The notes: generated from the sequence alone by a model not told the origin. 64,000 nt of DNA from Ophiura sarsii (GCA_035610835.1 CM069458.1:30901449-30965448), one strand, 5' to 3'; shown: positions 1 through 11,930, numbered from the stretch's first letter. A program made the numbers and translations.

Positions 1-526
1 AATTATGCAATACGTCACACAACGTCCAGTCAAGGAGTATATATAATAGGAGGGGACACTTAGCTCATTTGCATATTTGCTCATTAATATGATTAACCCC
101 GTGAACCCAGTCAAAGGTCGCAGATAACGCCCTCTGGAGAGTCGAAGGGACTTTTCTATTGTTCTCTAACGACAGCGTTGGGACAGCGCATGAAGTTTCT
201 TGTACAGAGTTGGCGATGAGCGATTGAGAAGTATAACAAAAGCATACATAAACAGATCGTAACATGAATAATGCAATGCAACAGGTCACACAACGTTCAG
301 TCGAGCGACCGTATAAACAGTATACAAGATGCCATTTATTGTGTTCGAAATTTCAACGTTTTTACCATTCTTTCCAAAATAAGGAGTATAATCACATTAC
401 AAACACATTTTGTGCGAGAGTAACATATAAATATGGTTTAAAATGTCAAAAATGGCACGATAAAAATCCGTTCGTTATAAATAAAAGAATCAATGGTTAA
501 ATAATAAAACTGACACAATTACACTC

Positions 527-602
527 GTCGATCTCTGTGGCGTGCATACGTTGGCCATATCGTTTGCGATCGGCAATCACGGGTTCGAATCTCCGTGTGT
601 TC
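527..602 (+). other. tRNA-like B-box region in unit A
   Basis: The sequence has an A-box-like TGGCGTGCAT followed about 45 bases later by the B box GGGTTCGAATC. The T arm does not pair fully and no acceptor stem is visible, so it is a tRNA-derived remnant rather than a tRNA gene. The equivalent sites in the other units are 3391-3465 and 7943-8018. Confidence 0.5.
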
Positions 603-1603
603 GTTGTTGTTTTCTATTTTTTTGTTTTTTAAAAAAAACAAATTAAACTTGATTGTGGATGTATGTAACATCATTTTTATGTCAAATTTTATAATTTATA
701 AAGGCCGCCAATGCTTTAATAGTTTTTTTCTATTCTTTTTTTAATCTATTTTTCTATCTATCATTTATCTCTGGATTTATTTAACTTTATAATCTAAACA
801 AATTAAAATGCGTAAAACAATATATTATTGCTCGATAAATAAGTGATTGAAGTTGAGTTCACTTTGATAATGATAGCAACACTTGTTGTCAAACCATTTT
901 ACCAGTGTGCCCAACCATTTCTCCTTTGCACACTTTGTTTAAAATACATTCAGAGATGTCATTTTTATAGCTTGATAGCTAGGCTAATATACAACTGTAA
1001 GCTATTTGGATACACAAAGCAAACACATTTCCAAAACAGGCCATAGACAATCGTACAACATGAGAAAGGAGACCGTTTATACCAATGTTTAATCTACCAT
1101 GATTACCATTTTTTTAAATCTGTACAACCGATGAATTTCTAGAAAATCTTTGGTACAACTTCATTTCAAGAAAGTTAGTTCTTGTACCAAAGCTTACCAA
1201 ATTTAGCTAGCTTTAATAAACGAATTGGGAGACGCAATATTCATGTCGAAATATATTATGTGGAAAGGCAATCAGACATACTATTGATAGACGCGATCAA
1301 GTCTTGTACCTTTGAAGGGTGATTACGGGCACGTATATGAGTAAAGTGGATTCCCTCTATAATGAACCAACATTTTAATTTCAGTGCCAAAGATCTTGAA
1401 AAAGGTTACAGGGGACATTCTCGCTTCGACGATGCTCCTATGCGTAGGTCAACTGAAAGCCCGGTCCGATGGTAGACTCCGAATCTCCAGAATCTTAGGA
1501 GATATGTACACATTTTCTCATAATACTTTATGCTGCACGGTGTCTCATTTAGGCCCACAGGCCGGGCGGGCTAGAGCGGGGGCTAGAGAAGTGCTCAGAA
1601 CCG

Positions 1604-1790
1604 GTGCTGCGCCCAAAAGTAGTATCTTTCGCAAAACTACTATTTTTTGGCGAAAAATACCACCCAAAACTAGTAGTTTTGCGAAAGATACTACTTTTGG
1701 TAAAACTAGTATCTTTCTCAAAACTACTATTTTTGGATGGCTTGGGTTGCGCAAAACTAGTATTATTTGGCGGCCGTTCATTAATACTAT
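1604..1790. repeat. Short iterated motif in unit A
   Basis: A motif of the type ACTAGTATCTTTCGCAAAA recurs about six times in both orientations in less than 200 bases, making interlocking inverted repeats. The block, with its flank to about 2035, is absent from unit C. The frames running through it are by-products of the repeat. Confidence 0.65.
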
Positions 1791-3390
1791 TACTAGTCTT
1801 GGTCGGGAAAATGTCGTGCACTTCGTGTTAGGCATACAGGTTGTTTGTAAACGAGCGTGTATATTTAAAAACATTGGCCGCTAATTATATAAACAAAGCA
1901 GGGAAATAACTGTGTTTCTCGGACTTCTTTATCTTTATTCGTCATTAAGAAGATGAAAATGTTCCCAAATTCTGGGAGATTTTTGTTGTTTGTATATTTT
2001 TTCTAGCTATTTATTATTTATACCTCACTCAATTTAAAAAAAAATTAAACACCGGATTCTACTGTCGCTCTGTTAGTGTTGCGGTCGTATAGTCGGCCCC
2101 CGGATTCCACGTCACTCTGTTGCAAGTAAGTGTAGGCCCTATATTCGCCACAACATGTGGGCACTACCACATAGTTTTATTGACTGTACGTCATGCCTTT
2201 CGTCGGTATACAACTCGGACTTTTTACTGTCTGATAAGTCCACCCCCTCCCCCTCCCTATGGCCCTGTTTAAAGCTGGCTATGCCACTGATTCGCGCATG
2301 TTGGATGTGCCGGCCCGCCGCGCGCCAGTGGTCCGCATTGCGGCGCGTTATTGGTCACTCTCGATCATAGTTCGGCGTGGCCCCTCGCTACACGGCTCGA
2401 TCCTCATGGCGGCATTATTATCACATCAAACCACTTCTGGATGTTATCATCAATCAATGCATTGTCGGCTGCTTTAGTCAAAATTAAATATTATATACCA
2501 AGGGGATATACAACTGTCACTGGATATACCCACTTTGCCTATCTGTGATATACCATTGAACCGTCAACGCCTGAATCTTTTCCGTGAACTTTTCCTGATT
2601 GGGCTTTTCCACCCCAAACTGGCCGGAGCCCGGGGGTTAGATCTACGGTTGATTAGCGCATTACAAGAAGTTGTGTCACTTGCCATGCAGCACATACTCA
2701 TTAGGCATTTGTCCAAAATTTTAGTGGACAAATCCAAAGCGATCGGACGCATGCGTAGAAAAAAATGTCGTCCCCTTGACTCTCCAGAGGGCCTTTTCGA
2801 TATTCAGACGATGGCGGACATAGGTTCGTGCGACGAATATTCTAGGTGAAATTCGATGTGGGAACGCTCGGCCTGTAGGGAACGATGATATTTCTGACTT
2901 CAACAGCGCCAGGGCATCGTTCGGGGACCGTTTGATTATCACTCAGGTCGTGTCAGTATGAAATTAGGTAAAACACTCCGACATAACATTGAAATCAACG
3001 GAGATTCAAAGATTACGGCCGTTTGTGTCCACTATGGTCTGGTACTTTTCATTTTCGACGTCACAAATGACGTATATTCATTGATATGATTATTCATTGT
3101 ATATTCATGTCCGTCTATACTTTCGGCGATTCGAACAATAGAGTGTCAGGCGCCTGGTCCAGTCTAACAATGATTGTGGACCGTATAAATGATGCAATTT
3201 TTTGTGTTCGAAAATGTCATCATTTTTTACCGTTCTTTCAAAAATAAGGAGTATAATCACATTATAAACACATTTTGTGCGAGAGTAACATACAAATATG
3301 GTATAAAATGGCAAAATGGCACGATAAAAATCCGTTCGTTATAAATAAATGGATAAATGGTTAATAATTAAACTATCACCAATTACACTT

Positions 3391-3465
3391 GTCGATCTCT
3401 GTGGCGTGCATCGTAGGCCATGTTGTTTGCAAACGGCAACACGGGTTCGATCCCCGGTGTATCCG
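3391..3465 (+). other. tRNA-like B-box region in unit B
   Basis: This is the best conserved of the three unit-borne tRNA-like sites. The T arm around GGTTCGATCCCCGG can form four of five pairs and the B box is close to consensus. No convincing acceptor or anticodon arm is visible. Confidence 0.5.
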
Positions 3466-4559
3466 TGAATGCCATGCTTTTTTATATATTTTTTAAAACT
3501 TGACGGTGGATTAATGTAGCATCATTTTTATGTCAATTTTTGTAAATTATAAAGGCCCATGCGTTTATAGTTGTTGTTTTTCTATCATTTATCTCATTGA
3601 TTTATTTAACTTTTAAACAATTGTATGCGTAAACTATACATGTATATTAGCGCGATAAATAAGTGATTTAATTTGATTTAATTTGAGTTCGGTTTGATAA
3701 TGATAGCAAAACTTGTTGTAAAACCATTTTACCAGTCAGCGCAAGTTTGTGTACATCACGTTTAGTTTGTTATAGCTAGGCTAATATACTATTTGTAGCT
3801 ATTTGTATACAAGAAGCAAACACATTTCCAAAACAGAGAAACATGAGAAACGGGACCGTTACTAACGTTAAATTTAATGCCATGATTACCAATTTAAGGC
3901 TCTTTTGGAAATCTGTACAACCGATGAATTTCTAGAAAATCGTTGATACAACTTCACTCAGGAAAGTCAGATCTTGTAGCAAAACAATAAGCTAGCTTGA
4001 ATAAACGAATTGGGAGACGCAATGATGTCGAAATCTATGTGGAAAAGGGAATCAGATAACTATTGATAGACTCGATCAAGTCTTGTACCACTGAAGGGTG
4101 ATTACAGGTAATACACGTTTCGGCGATGGGGAGCTAAAGTTTGTTTCAGAATATAAAAAGAGCAACACCACCAGAATATATCTTACTCTGTAGGCCTACA
4201 ACACACATGTTGATGGATACTCGTTTGAAAATAACCCGCCAGTGTATTTATAGATCATTCTTTTAACGCTTGTATTCAAAGGGTTGCTTGAAGGTCGTGC
4301 ATTGACTTGATTTGAACAACGAATAATATGGGAGCTAAAACCTTTTGTTATGGGCACGCATGAGTAAAGTGGATTCTCTGTATAATAAAACAAGATTTCT
4401 TATTTAAGATCTGGAATAAAGGTTACCAGGGGACATTCGCTTCAACGATGCTCCTATGCGTACGTCAACTGAAAGCCTGGTCCGATGGTATGCTCAGAGG
4501 CGCAATAGCCAGCACTCGGAACACCATCAAAAACAATTGATTTTGTTCTTTCTTTTGAA

Positions 4560-5270
4560 GATATGTGCACATTGTCTCATTCAGTAGATAGCGCATTTAT
4601 CACATGTGGCACTACTTCAGTAGATAAGCGCATGTATAACCGTGGTGGCAGTGCTAATAGCGCACGTGCCATTACTAAACTGCTCACAAAAAGCATCGAA
4701 ACACTTAGAAATGATCCAATAACGGCTCGAAAGGGTATGCATTAATCGAAGCAAATAACCAAGTGCATAATGTTCTTCTGCGTATTTTGACACTCTCGAT
4801 CGATGAGATACGATGTTGCGGAGCGGAGTTATTGTCATTTCAATGGTCGTGGGTCCAGTTTCAAAAGCGATCATCCTATAGAAAGAGGTTTTTTATTACT
4901 GTTTAGAATGATCAGATTCGTGCTTTTCAATAGGGATGAGTGTCACTTTTGAAACTGGACCCACGATCATTGAAATAACAAACTCCGCTCCGCAACATCG
5001 TATCTCAACGATTGAGGTGTAAAAAGTACGCAGAACAAAATTATGCACGTGGTTATTTGCTTCGATTAATGCATACCCTTTCGAGCCGTTATATATTGGA
5101 TCATTTCTAAGTGTTTCGATACTTTTTGTGAGCAGTTTATGTGTGCTATTATACGCGTGTCACACTACATTCACACGAGGCATTACTATGTACGTGTTCT
5201 AAGTTAGCACATGTGTATGCGGTGGCCGCGCTATCGTCAGTAGATAGCCGCATATTCACATGTGGCATTA
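4560..5270. repeat. Foldback inside unit B
   Basis: The arms are about 4580-4875 and 4947-5240 and are inverted copies with about 90% identity by eye. They share phrases such as TGGACCCACGA and CGGAGCGGAGTT. The outer parts carry several copies of a CAGTAGATAGCGCAT / CACATGTGGCATTACT motif. It is a non-autonomous inverted-repeat element or a foldback satellite; no coding potential was seen. Confidence 0.75.
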
Positions 5271-5426
5271 CTATGTGCTATTTTAGTAGACAGCGCATGC
5301 GTCACATGTGGCATTACTAGTATTATGTGTGCAATTTTTAATTCAATGTGTGCTACATGTATCCTTCAGTTAGATAGACGTGTAAATGTGTGCTATTCAG
5401 TAGAATACTAACGTTAGAGACGGTTA

Positions 5427-5700
5427 TAGCATATAATAATAATAATAATAAATTTTAATAATAATAACACACAGCGCATAAAGCAACGGCACCAATGCGC
5501 TTTACAAACTACACATTAAAACACATGATAAAAAGATTATAAATATATTCAATGCAAAGAACACCTCAAAAAATACAAACAAATTTGTTAAAACAGCCAT
5601 AGGAGAAAAATACAGTCAGCTGCTATTGATAAAAACATTGCGATTTAAAAGTCAATAAAACATCAATTATGACAAGTTATATGCAGTTTAAAAAAATATA
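5427..5700. repeat. Dispersed repeat with (TAA)n
   Basis: A run of TAA repeats at about 5437-5455 borders A-rich sequence with the phrase GCACCAATGCGCTTTACAAA. This looks like the 3' end of a retroposed repeat in the minus orientation. No frame was recognised. Confidence 0.35.
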
Positions 5701-6235
5701 TACGTCTCACAGGGCCTGGCCGGCCAGAGAAGTGCTCCCGCGCGGTCACAATCAGGTGAGGTGTTTCGTAAAGCGGTATTATTGGGTTTTTTTATATTAT
5801 CATCCAGTCCGGGAACATTAAAATCAAATCACATCAAACTTTTTTGGATAGTGTATATCGTCAATACAATATTGATCTTACCATGGGATACCAAAGAATG
5901 ACTCCGCGGCCGGCTAGAACATCGGGAACTTTTCCTAAGGCTTTTATGGAGCCCGGGGGACAGATATACTGTTGATTAGTAGCGCATCACAAGAAGTTCT
6001 GTCACTTGCATTGCAGTACATACTCAATAGGAACTTGTCAACGATTTTGGTGGATAAACCAAAGAAATCGCACGCATGCGCAGAAAAAAAATGAAGTCCC
6101 CTTCTAGGTTAGAGGGCAGTAGAGGGCCTTTTCGATTTTCAGACGATGCCGGACGTACGAATATTTGATAGGTTACATTCGGTGGGGGGACGTTAGGATC
6201 CGTCCGCCACTGAATACCGTACGGTTTCGTCAATG

Positions 6236-7280
6236 TTTATACGAACACATGCACATTTCACTCCCAGTTTAAAATGTTGAAAAACATCATGTCAGGTATT
6301 ATAACAGCGATTATTTTATACTCTTGAATCTTGTGCGTACAATGATTCTATACATGTGACACCGGTCAGAAGAGATTCATCATTGACTTGTTGAGCACTA
6401 ACTACACGGTAAATGCAAGAGGTCCGCGTCACTATATTTGTATCAATATCTTTCAACTTTTCCGTGCCGATAATACTATATTAGTCAACATTTTGGCTTC
6501 ATGTTTAATCCACGGTTCAAATAACCGATGCCTATAATGGTTATAGCTTAACTGCTATTTTAATTTCCAATAAAAAACTATTTAGTCTTTGGATCGCCGC
6601 AAATGAGCTGTCCAAAGCGGGGGGGGGGGGGGGGGTGTCTACGAAAATCATACGTATAGCCTGTGCCTCCCACGTTTGTTTTTGGTAGAAGATACGTGCA
6701 TGTGCCTCCCAGACTTTAACCTGCATCATATGCAAAATTAACACCCGATCGGTATACCAAAGTGAAATGTCTACCGATTAGTATAGGCCTACCCTTGTAT
6801 ATATACCCTTGTATATACGAACAATAAACAGAAGGTAAGTAGAAAATTGGGTTCTCAAAAGTGTAATAATTAACCAAAATTGGGTTATAAGTGTATTTTA
6901 ATCAATAAACCTATCTAACAAAGTACGGGCCATTCTATACCATCAATGAAAACCTTTTTGATTGCCACCCATCGATATACCAAATTTCGCGAAAAGGCAC
7001 TCCAAAAGGTAAGCACGTTAATACGTAGTACCACTATATAGTGAGAACCTCGGGTCCAAAGCTATTGGTCGAGGTCTTTAAAGATAGATTGTAACAACAT
7101 GCAACAAAACATAAAAACTGGAATTGTCCATCTTTTAGTTTCCAGTAAGTTAATGATTGTATTAGCGCAAAGTGACCAGGCTCCTTTTATGTTGCAAGTT
7201 TCAGCTCCAGCGGTTTTAGGATGATAATAATTTAGTTACAACATGGGATGAATTGTCTGTGGTCATAATCAAAATCCATC
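6236..7280. other. Spacer interrupting unit B
   Basis: This kilobase does not match units A or C and separates the body of unit B from its tail. It contains a run of about 17 G near 6620 and no recognisable gene. The open frames are short and low in complexity. Confidence 0.5.
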
Positions 7281-7458
7281 CATTATAACATTGAAACCAA
7301 CGGAGATTTAAAAATTACGGCCGTTCGTGTCCACCATCGTCTGGTATTTTACAAATGACGTGTATTTTTTAATATTCATTGATATGATTATTCATTGTAT
7401 ATTCATGACCGTCACTGCCTTCTATTGTTATAGACAATGAGTGTCCAGGGGTTGGTAC
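7281..7458 (+). repeat. Detached tail of unit B
   Basis: The sequence matches the last 180 bases of units A and C, including ATATGATTATTCATTGTATATTCATG in spirit but with several changes, and ends in GTTGGTACC directly before unit C begins. Confidence 0.7.
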
Positions 7459-7942
7459 CAAGGAGTATATATAATAGGAGGGGACACTTAGCTCATTTGC
7501 ATATTTGCTCATTAATATGATTAACCCCGTGAACCCAGTCAAGGTCGCCTCGAAGAGTCGAGGGGACTTTTCTATTGTTCTCTAATGACAACGTTGGGAC
7601 AGCGCATGAAGTTTCTTGTACAGAGTTGGCGATGAGCGATTGAGAAGTATAACAAAAGCATACATAAACAGATCGTAACATGAATAATGCAATGCAACAG
7701 GTTACACAACGTTCAGTCGAGCGACCGTATAAACAGTATACAAGATGCCATTTATTGTGTTCGAAATGTCAACGTTTTTACCATTCTTTCCAAAATAAGG
7801 AGTATAATCACATTACAAACACATTTTGTGCGAGAGTAACATATAAATATGGTTTAAAATGTCCAAAATGGCACGATAAAAATCCGTTCGTTATAAATAA
7901 AAAAATCAATGGTTAAATAATAAAACTGACACAATTACACTC

Positions 7943-8018
7943 GTCGATCTCTGTGGCGTGCATACGTTGGCCATATCGTTTGCAATCGGCAATCACGGGT
8001 TCGAATCTCCGTGTATTC
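7943..8018 (+). other. tRNA-like B-box region in unit C
   Basis: Same tRNA-derived remnant as at 527-602, with B box GGGTTCGAATC and an A-box-like TGGCGTGCAT. No full cloverleaf can be drawn. Confidence 0.5.
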
Positions 8019-9446
8019 GTTGTTGTTTTCTATTTTTTTGTTTAAAAAAATTAAAAAAATAAACTTGATTGTGGATGTATGTAACATCATTTTTATGTCA
8101 ATTTTTATAATTTATAAAGGCCGCCAATGCTTTTATAGTTTTTTTCTATTCTTTTTTAATCTATTTTTCTATCTATCATTTATCTCTGGATTTATTTAAC
8201 TTTATAATCTAAACAAATTAAAATGCGTAAAACAATATATTATTGCTCGATAAATAAGTGATTGAAGTTGAGTTCACTTTGATAATGATAGCAACACTTG
8301 TTGTAAAACCATTTTACCAGTGTGCCCAACCATTTCTCCTTTGCACACTTTGTTTAAAATACATTCAGAGATGTCATTTTTATAGCTTGTTATAGCTAGG
8401 CTAATATACAACTGTAAGCTATTTGGATACACAAAGCAAACACATTTCCAAAACAGGCCATAGCCAATCGTACAACATGAGAAAGGAGACCGTTTATACC
8501 AATGTTAAATCTACCATGATTACCATTTTTTTTAAATCTGTACAACCGATGAATTTCTAGAAAATCTTTGGTACAACTTCATTTCAAGAAAGTTAGTTCT
8601 TGTACCAAATTTAGCTAGCTTTAATAAACGAATTGGGAGACGCAATATTCACGTCGAAATATATGTGGAAAGGCAATCAGACAACTATTGATAGACGCGA
8701 TCAAGTCTTGTACCTTTGAAGGGTGATTACGGGCACGTATGAGTAAAGTGGATTCCCTCTATAATGAACCAAAATTTTAATTTCAGTGCCAAAGATCTTG
8801 AAAAAGGTTACAGGGGACATTCTCGCTTCGACGATGCTCCTATGCGTAGGTCAACTGAAAGCCCGGTCCGAGGGTAGACTCCGAATCTTCAGAATCTTAG
8901 GAGATATGTACACATTTTCTCATAATACTTTATGCTGCTACGCTTCCAATCATTAGATGGTTATAGCATATGCACGGTGTCTCATTTAGGCCCACAGGCC
9001 GGGCGGGCTAAAGAAGTGCTCAGAACCGGGACTATTAACAATACACTCAATCTAAAAAAAAATAAACACCGGATTCTACTGTCACTCTGTTACGGTCGTA
9101 TAGTCGGCCCCCGGATTCCACCGTCACTCTGTTGCAAGTAAGTGTAGGCCCTATATTCGCCACAACATGTGGGCACTACCGTATAGTTTTATTGACTGTA
9201 CATCATGCCTTTCGTCGGTATACAACTCGGACTTTTTACTGTCTGATAAGTCCACCCCCTCCCCCTCCCTATGGCCCTGTTTAAAGCTGGCTACGCCACT
9301 GATTCGCGCATGTTGGATGTGCCGGCCCGCCGCGCGCCAGTGGTCCGCATACACTCGCTACACGGCTCGATCCTCATGGCGGCATTATTATCACATCAAA
9401 CCACTTCTGGATGTTATCATCAATCAATGCATTGTCGGCTGCTTTA

Positions 9447-9753
9447 GGGGGCTGGCATTTTCTTCAGAAGGGGGGGTCCCAAATATACTGGGGGGTCATA
9501 GTTTTTTTGACATGAAAACAGGGGGGGGTCATAAAATTATTTCATTGAAAATGGGGGGGTCACAAATTTATCAAAGCATTTCTGAAATGTGTGTTGGGGG
9601 GGGGTCACAAAATAATGGACTGTATTGGTAGGGGGGTCATAAAAATATGCAGCTCTTGGATAGGGGGGGTCATGAAAAAATTGTCTGGGTCTATCCACAT
9701 TTTTGGGACCCCCCCCCCCCCCCCCCCCCCTTCCGAAGAAAATGCCAGCCCCC
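9447..9753. mobile_element. TTA-flanked MITE (Harbinger-like target)
   Basis: The ends are perfect 19-base inverted repeats, GGGGGCTGGCATTTTCTTC and its complement, flanked on both sides by TTA (9444-9446 and 9754-9756). Unit A has the uninterrupted site GCTTTAGTC at 2471-2479, so the insertion and its 3-base target duplication can be read directly. TTA fits the TWA target of PIF/Harbinger transposons. The interior has about seven G-runs, each followed by TCATAA or TCACAA, and a long C-run at the right end. No transposase is encoded. Confidence 0.9.
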
Positions 9754-10587
9754 TTAGTCAAAATTAAATATTATATACCAAGGGATATACAACTGTCACT
9801 GGATATACCCACTTTGCCTATCTGTGATATACCATTGAACCGTCAACGCCTGAATCTTTTCCGTGAACTTTTCCTGATTGGGCTTTTCCACCCCAAACTG
9901 GCCGGAGCCCGGGGGTTAGATCTACGGTTGATTAGCGCATTACAAGAAGTTGTGTCACTTGCCATGCAGCACATACTCATAAGGCATTTGTCCAAAATTT
10001 TAGTGGACAAATCCAAAGCGATCGGACGCATGCGTAGAAAAAAATGTTGTCCCCTTGACTCTCCAGAGGGCCTTTTCGATATTCAGACGATGGCGGACAT
10101 AGGTTCGTGTGACGAATATTCTAGGTGAAATTCGATGTGGGAACGCTCGGACTGTAGGGAACGATGATATTTCTGACTTCAACAGCGCCAGGGCATCGTT
10201 CGGGGACCGTTTGATTATCACTCAGGTCGTGTCAGTATGAAATTAGGTAAAACACTCCGACATAACATTGAAATCAACGGAGATTCAAAGATACGGCCGT
10301 TCGTGTCCACTATGGTCTGGTACTTTTCATTTTCGACTTCACAAATGACGTATATTCATTGATATGATTATTCATTGTATATTCATGACCGTCTATGCTT
10401 TCGGCGATTCGAACAATACAGTGTCAGGCGCCTGTTGGTACCTTCCCGATGAATCGCTGGTAAACCATTCACAAATCAACATAAGCGGTCTGGACGAGTG
10501 TTGTGTGGCATCAGTGTCTCCTAACAGAATTCGAATCATCGAAAATAATTTCAAGAAATCTTCCTTCTTGACAACCATCCGAATATT

Positions 10588-10714
10588 ATGGCACGTACCA
10601 AGCAAACCGCACGTAAATCTACCGGAGGCAAAGCCCCTCGCAAACAGTTGGCTACCAAGGCTGCAAGGAAATCGGCCACCGGTGGAGTCAAGAAACCACA
10701 TCGATACCGCCCTG
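10588..10714 (+). CDS. H3: Histone H3 first coding exon, two residues short
   Basis: The exon encodes 42 residues and one base of codon 43. It starts [14 protein letters not shown] and ends HRYRP, followed by the donor G|GTAAGG. The sequence is the H3 N-terminal tail with K4, K9, K14, K18, K23, K27 and K36 all recognisable. Canonical H3 reads ARKSAP(A/S)TGG; here it reads ARKSATGG, so P30 and residue 31 are missing in frame. An intron near this glycine fits replication-independent H3.3 genes; canonical clustered H3 genes lack introns. No downstream exon (alpha-N helix, REIRRYQ, or the histone-fold core) was recognised in the window. If unspliced, translation adds about 20 unrelated residues and stops at about 10780. 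It could be a variant H3 with distant exons or an orphan exon. A possible acceptor, CTCCTAACAG, lies about 60 bases upstream of ATG. Confidence 0.8.
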
Positions 10715-11100
10715 GTAAGGATTCTTTAGAATACCAATTGTTTCAATCTATACAGTATGTCTCAATCAGAATTACTAAGTGATTTAGGTATAAATTATAA
10801 CTTCCTAAATAGGTATCGGAATTTAACATTTCAAATGAAAAAATAAAGTCAAATTAGTTTGCCATAACTTTGCCAGTCACTATTTTTTTTACAAGCACAT
10901 TTACATATTATTTAATGTGTAAAAACGATACATGTTTCATGAAACCCATGTTTTATACAGTTTTCGTGATTAATGTGTAAATTGCAGTAATACTTATGTT
11001 GTATAAGCAATCGAAGTTTTCGACAACACATTTTTTAGATAAAACGGTATGAACCTAGTTTTAAATGGTTACAGCTGTGGTTGTGAATTTCAGATACCCC
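10715..11100. other. AT-rich sequence after the H3 exon
   Basis: This is AT-rich non-coding DNA following the H3 donor site. I saw no further H3 exon and no repeat structure here. Confidence 0.5.
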
Positions 11101-11104
11101 ATAC

Positions 11105-11400
11105 ATTTGTCTATATATGAAGAGCTTTGTTGCAAAAGGGCCACCAGACCACCCCGACATGTTACTCATTTTGCATTAGTAAATTTGTATTGACAAGTCC
11201 ATGGAATTAATCAAATTATTGTATGGCTGTGTTCATTACTGTTTCTATGACTTGGATTAGTGCATATCCATGCACGTCGCCAATTGAGGCAACAACCAAT
11301 ACAAGCCACATTCCACATAATGAATAGCCATCCATTCAATAATGCAAAATGAGTAAAAAGGCAGAAGTGGATGTAGGCCCTTTTGGTAAGTCGCAAACTG
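11105..11400. repeat. Fragment of the GCAAAAGGGC foldback family
   Basis: The phrases TATGAAGAGCTTTGTTGCAAAAGGGC near 11117 and GTAGGCCCTTTTGG near 11375 resemble the ends of the foldback at 33064-33691. Their inverted placement suggests a decayed copy of that family; the interior is unrelated by eye. Confidence 0.4.
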
Positions 11401-11560
11401 GTCCAAAAAATGTTTCACTTCTAATAATGTTGAGAAATGCACCAATTCTGATTAAACGGGACAAAACTTAAGTTTTACATACTTAATGACCCACAAACTA
11501 TATATTGTTGGAAAGCTTATGATTCAAGGTTTTTCATTTTTGCAAAAAAAGAATCAAATT

Positions 11561-11930
11561 ATACAGGGTGTGTAACATTTTTACAGGGTGGAACATAAAA
11601 AAGTTGATCGTTTTTGCTCCTCACAAAATATTGTGATAGTTTGTACAATTAGGGTTTAGCTGAAGATAGTCACCAACATCAGAACAACCGCAGAAGGTGC
11701 TACCAAATTTGCTAAGAATCACCTGTCCAAAATGTACACAGGAAAAGTACAGGGTGTCTAAAATTATGATGAAATAATGCATAAAATGAAGGTTTGTATA
11801 TAATATTCTATGAAATTTAGTTAGCATGGACTATTTAATTTAAAGGAAAATGGTTATCAAAATGAACTACATGAATATCAATAAAGTTCCTTTTATTTTG
11901 AATACAGGGTGGTCCAAAATATGTCTAAAT
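11561..11930. repeat. Cluster of TACAGGGTG transposon ends
   Basis: Four TACAGGGTG words in 350 bases, each followed by a different A-rich stretch, resemble the CAGGGTG ends of the TA-flanked element at 51200-51887. They look like nested or decayed mariner-type non-autonomous elements. I could not pair them into complete copies. Confidence 0.35.

Larger units (their letters stand above)
33..3166 (+). repeat. Tandem 3-kb unit, copy A
   Basis: This is the first of three head-to-tail copies of a roughly 3-kb sequence. It starts at the word AAGGAGTATATATAATAGG and ends near GTGTCAGGCGCCTGG. It is nearly identical to 7459-10442 apart from a few indels: a block at about 1610-2035 that copy C lacks, and about 55 bases near 2335-2393 also missing from C. 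No protein family was recognised in it. A 104-codon frame (2535-2849) is open in both A and C, but the two copies are too similar for this to mean selection. It could be a satellite-like unit or a duplicated non-coding region upstream of the H3 exon. Confidence 0.85.
3167..6235 (+). repeat. Tandem 3-kb unit, diverged copy B
   Basis: This copy aligns in pieces with units A and C but is clearly older. About 3175-4500 matches about 300-1500 of copy A, and 5705-6235 matches about 1545-2870. The middle is occupied by a foldback (4560-5270) and a TAA-microsatellite repeat (5427-5700). The tail of the unit resumes at 7281-7458 after about 1 kb of unrelated DNA. Unit B is therefore a broken member of the same array. 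Confidence 0.75.
7459..10442 (+). repeat. Tandem 3-kb unit, copy C
   Basis: The copy is nearly identical to unit A and is the one that abuts the histone H3 exon. It contains a 307-base inverted-repeat transposon (9447-9753) that A lacks, and it lacks the 1610-2035 block of A. Homology with A and with the detached tail stops at GGTACC, about 145 bases before the H3 start codon. Confidence 0.85.

Noticed and set aside
2620..2760. Resemblance of the unit A/C frame (DLRLISALQEV) to the histone H3 core
   Set aside because: Only a few residues match the H3 core phrase, the rest does not follow, and diverged unit B does not keep it. Treated as chance.
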